Origin: JAZQLP01 sp045542755
GTDB taxonomy: Bacteria; Bacillota; Clostridia; Oscillospirales; UBA644
Assembly (NCBI GenBank): GCA_045542755.1
Contig: JAZQLP010000114.1
Span: 1-7,213 of the forward strand
Direction of reading: 5' to 3'
Length of the DNA stretch: 7,213 nt
Below, one piece after another: positions 6,008 through 7,213 of the stretch; position 1 is the first letter of the stretch; each line of letters starts with the position of its first letter. The notes beneath the pieces were generated by a model. It worked only from the letters and a program-made list of their open reading frames with translations. It made no database searches and had not been told where the DNA came from. Both the position numbers and the translations under genes were made by a program.

Positions 6008-7201
6008 ATGAGCCGTATGGTCGGTACAGTTTCCAGAGGCGTTCGCGCCCCCATTATTCGTAGTGGCGACGATCTTGCACAGATAGTTACCTCTTCCGTT
6101 CTCGAGGCCGCAAAGGACGACGGTTTTGCCGTTCGTGACCGCGACATCATCGCAATGACCGAGGCTATCGTAGCCAGAGCACAGGGCAACTACGCTACAA
6201 CCGATGATATTGCCGCAGACGTTAAGGCAAAGTTCGGCGGTGAGACCGTGGGTGTTATTTTCCCCATTCTCAGCCGTAACAGATTTTCCGTTTGTCTCCG
6301 CGGTATTGCAAAGGGCGCAAAGAAGGTAGTTCTTATGCTCTCCTATCCTTCCGACGAGGTTGGTAATCATCTTGTAAGCCTTGATATGCTTGACGAACAT
6401 GGAATCGACCCTTACAAGGACGTTCTCGATACCAAAAAATACCGTGAGCTTTTCGGCTACGTAAAGCATCCCTTCACCGGCGTTGATTACGTTGAATATT
6501 ATGAAGAACTCATTAAGGAAGCGGGCGCAGAGTGCGAAATAATCTTTGCCAACGACCCCAGAGCTGTTCTTGATTATACCAAGAACGTTCTTCCTTGCGA
6601 TATTCATACCCGCGCAAGAACTAAGCGTTTGCTTAAAGCCGCAGGCGCAGAAAAGGTATACGGTCTTGATGAGATACTCAACGCTCCCGTAAACGGAAGC
6701 GGTTACAATAAAGAGTACGGTCTTCTCGGCTCCAACAAGGCTACCGACGACCAGGTTAAGCTCTTCCCCCGTGACTGTCAGCCTTTGGTTGAGGATATTC
6801 AGGCCAGAATAAAGGCCGCTACCGGCAAAAACGTTGAGGTTATGGTATACGGTGACGGCGCTTTCAAGGATCCCATCGGTAAGATCTGGGAACTTGCAGA
6901 CCCCGTTGTTTCTCCCGCATACACTTCCGGTCTTGAGGGTACTCCCAACGAGCTTAAGCTCAAGTACCTTGCCGATAACGATTTTGCAGACCTTTCGGGC
7001 GATGCTCTTAAGGAAGCTATCAAGGGCAAGATTCAGGAAAAGGACGGCAACCTTGTAGGTAAGATGATCTCCGAGGGTACACCTCCAAGACGCGTGACAG
7101 ACTTGATCGGTTCTCTCTGTGTCTTGACCTCAGGCTCAGGCCACAAGGGTACTCCTATCGTTTACATCCAGGGCTACTTCGACAACTACACAACAGAATA
7201 A
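6008..7201 (+). CDS. Coenzyme F420-0:L-glutamate ligase family protein (CofE-like)
   Basis: A 397-residue soluble protein with no visible signal peptide or membrane segment. I recognise it as the long form of the CofE/F420-0 gamma-glutamyl ligase family annotated in many Clostridia. CofE itself adds L-glutamate to F420-0 with GTP and is about 250 residues long. FbiB of actinobacteria is longer because of a nitroreductase domain, which I do not see here. Features typical of this long form are an N-terminal DIIAMTEAIVARAQGNY segment (about 46-62), GVIFPILSRNRFSVCLRGIAKGAKKVVLML (about 83-112), VYGDGAFKDPIGKIWELADP (from about 280), and a C-terminal SGSGHKGTPIVYIQGYF. AAAGGAG (5991-5997) lies 10 bases before the ATG, and two TAA stops in tandem end the gene. 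It has its own strong promoter, so it is probably independent of the protease gene. No F420 gene is in the window, so the substrate is unknown; another gamma-glutamylation is possible. The family call is fairly sure, the reaction is not. Confidence 0.78.
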   Translation: MSRMVGTVSRGVRAPIIRSGDDLAQIVTSSVLEAAKDDGFAVRDRDIIAMTEAIVARAQGNYATTDDIAADVKAKFGGETVGVIFPILSRNRFSVCLRGIAKGAKKVVLMLSYPSDEVGNHLVSLDMLDEHGIDPYKDVLDTKKYRELFGYVKHPFTGVDYVEYYEELIKEAGAECEIIFANDPRAVLDYTKNVLPCDIHTRARTKRLLKAAGAEKVYGLDEILNAPVNGSGYNKEYGLLGSNKATDDQVKLFPRDCQPLVEDIQARIKAATGKNVEVMVYGDGAFKDPIGKIWELADPVVSPAYTSGLEGTPNELKLKYLADNDFADLSGDALKEAIKGKIQEKDGNLVGKMISEGTPPRRVTDLIGSLCVLTSGSGHKGTPIVYIQGYFDNYTTE

Positions 7202-7213
7202 TAAAAAATGCGT

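Noticed and set aside
6000..6011. Three-codon upstream ATG (ATG TAT TTA TGA) overlapping the CofE-like start
   Set aside because: It is only 2 bases from the AAAGGAG site, too close for initiation, and this short match is expected by chance.

Overview
The window comes from a Gram-positive-type anaerobic bacterium, most likely an uncultured gut-type Clostridia (Oscillospirales/Christensenellales-like). This is an inference. It rests on strong AGGAG Shine-Dalgarno sites, sigma-A-type promoters with extended -10 elements, moderate GC, a MalEFG system of Bacillota type with its MsmX/UgpC-like ATPase encoded in the same operon, and a long CofE-like protein of the sort annotated in many Clostridia. 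All genes are on the + strand and the window is densely coding; no gap reaches 300 bases.

Region 1 (1-4527) is the end of a maltodextrin-type ABC importer operon. It holds the 3' part of the solute-binding protein gene (1-737), a 144-base intercistronic gap with two hairpins, the malF-type permease (882-2453), the malG-type permease (2450-3337, overlapping malF by 4 bases), the ATPase (3357-4481), and a clear intrinsic terminator (4492-4527). The binding protein should catch maltodextrin outside the cell, the two permeases form the channel, and the ATPase powers it. The binding protein carries an extra C-terminal domain resembling SusE/SusF or X25-type starch-binding modules, which is the most interesting protein feature here. 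The gap before malF holds a GC-rich hairpin without a T-tract and then a 59-base nearly perfect palindrome. Together they suggest mRNA processing or stabilisation that gives more binding protein than permease, and the second may be a dispersed palindromic repeat.

Region 2 (4533-5824) is a separate unit: a promoter and an M48 family (Ste24/CaaX protease-like) integral membrane zinc metalloprotease. Its true start is ATG 4592.

Region 3 (5825-7201) has an AT-rich leader, a strong promoter (5919-5947), a 5' UTR hairpin next to the ribosome binding site, and a 397-residue protein of the coenzyme F420-0:L-glutamate ligase (CofE) family. Its role is unclear if, as expected for this lineage, the organism makes no F420.

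I found no CRISPR array, RNA gene, insertion sequence or defence system. No wholly new system is evident. The best candidates for follow-up are the binding-protein/starch-domain fusion, the 59-base palindrome and the CofE-like protein.
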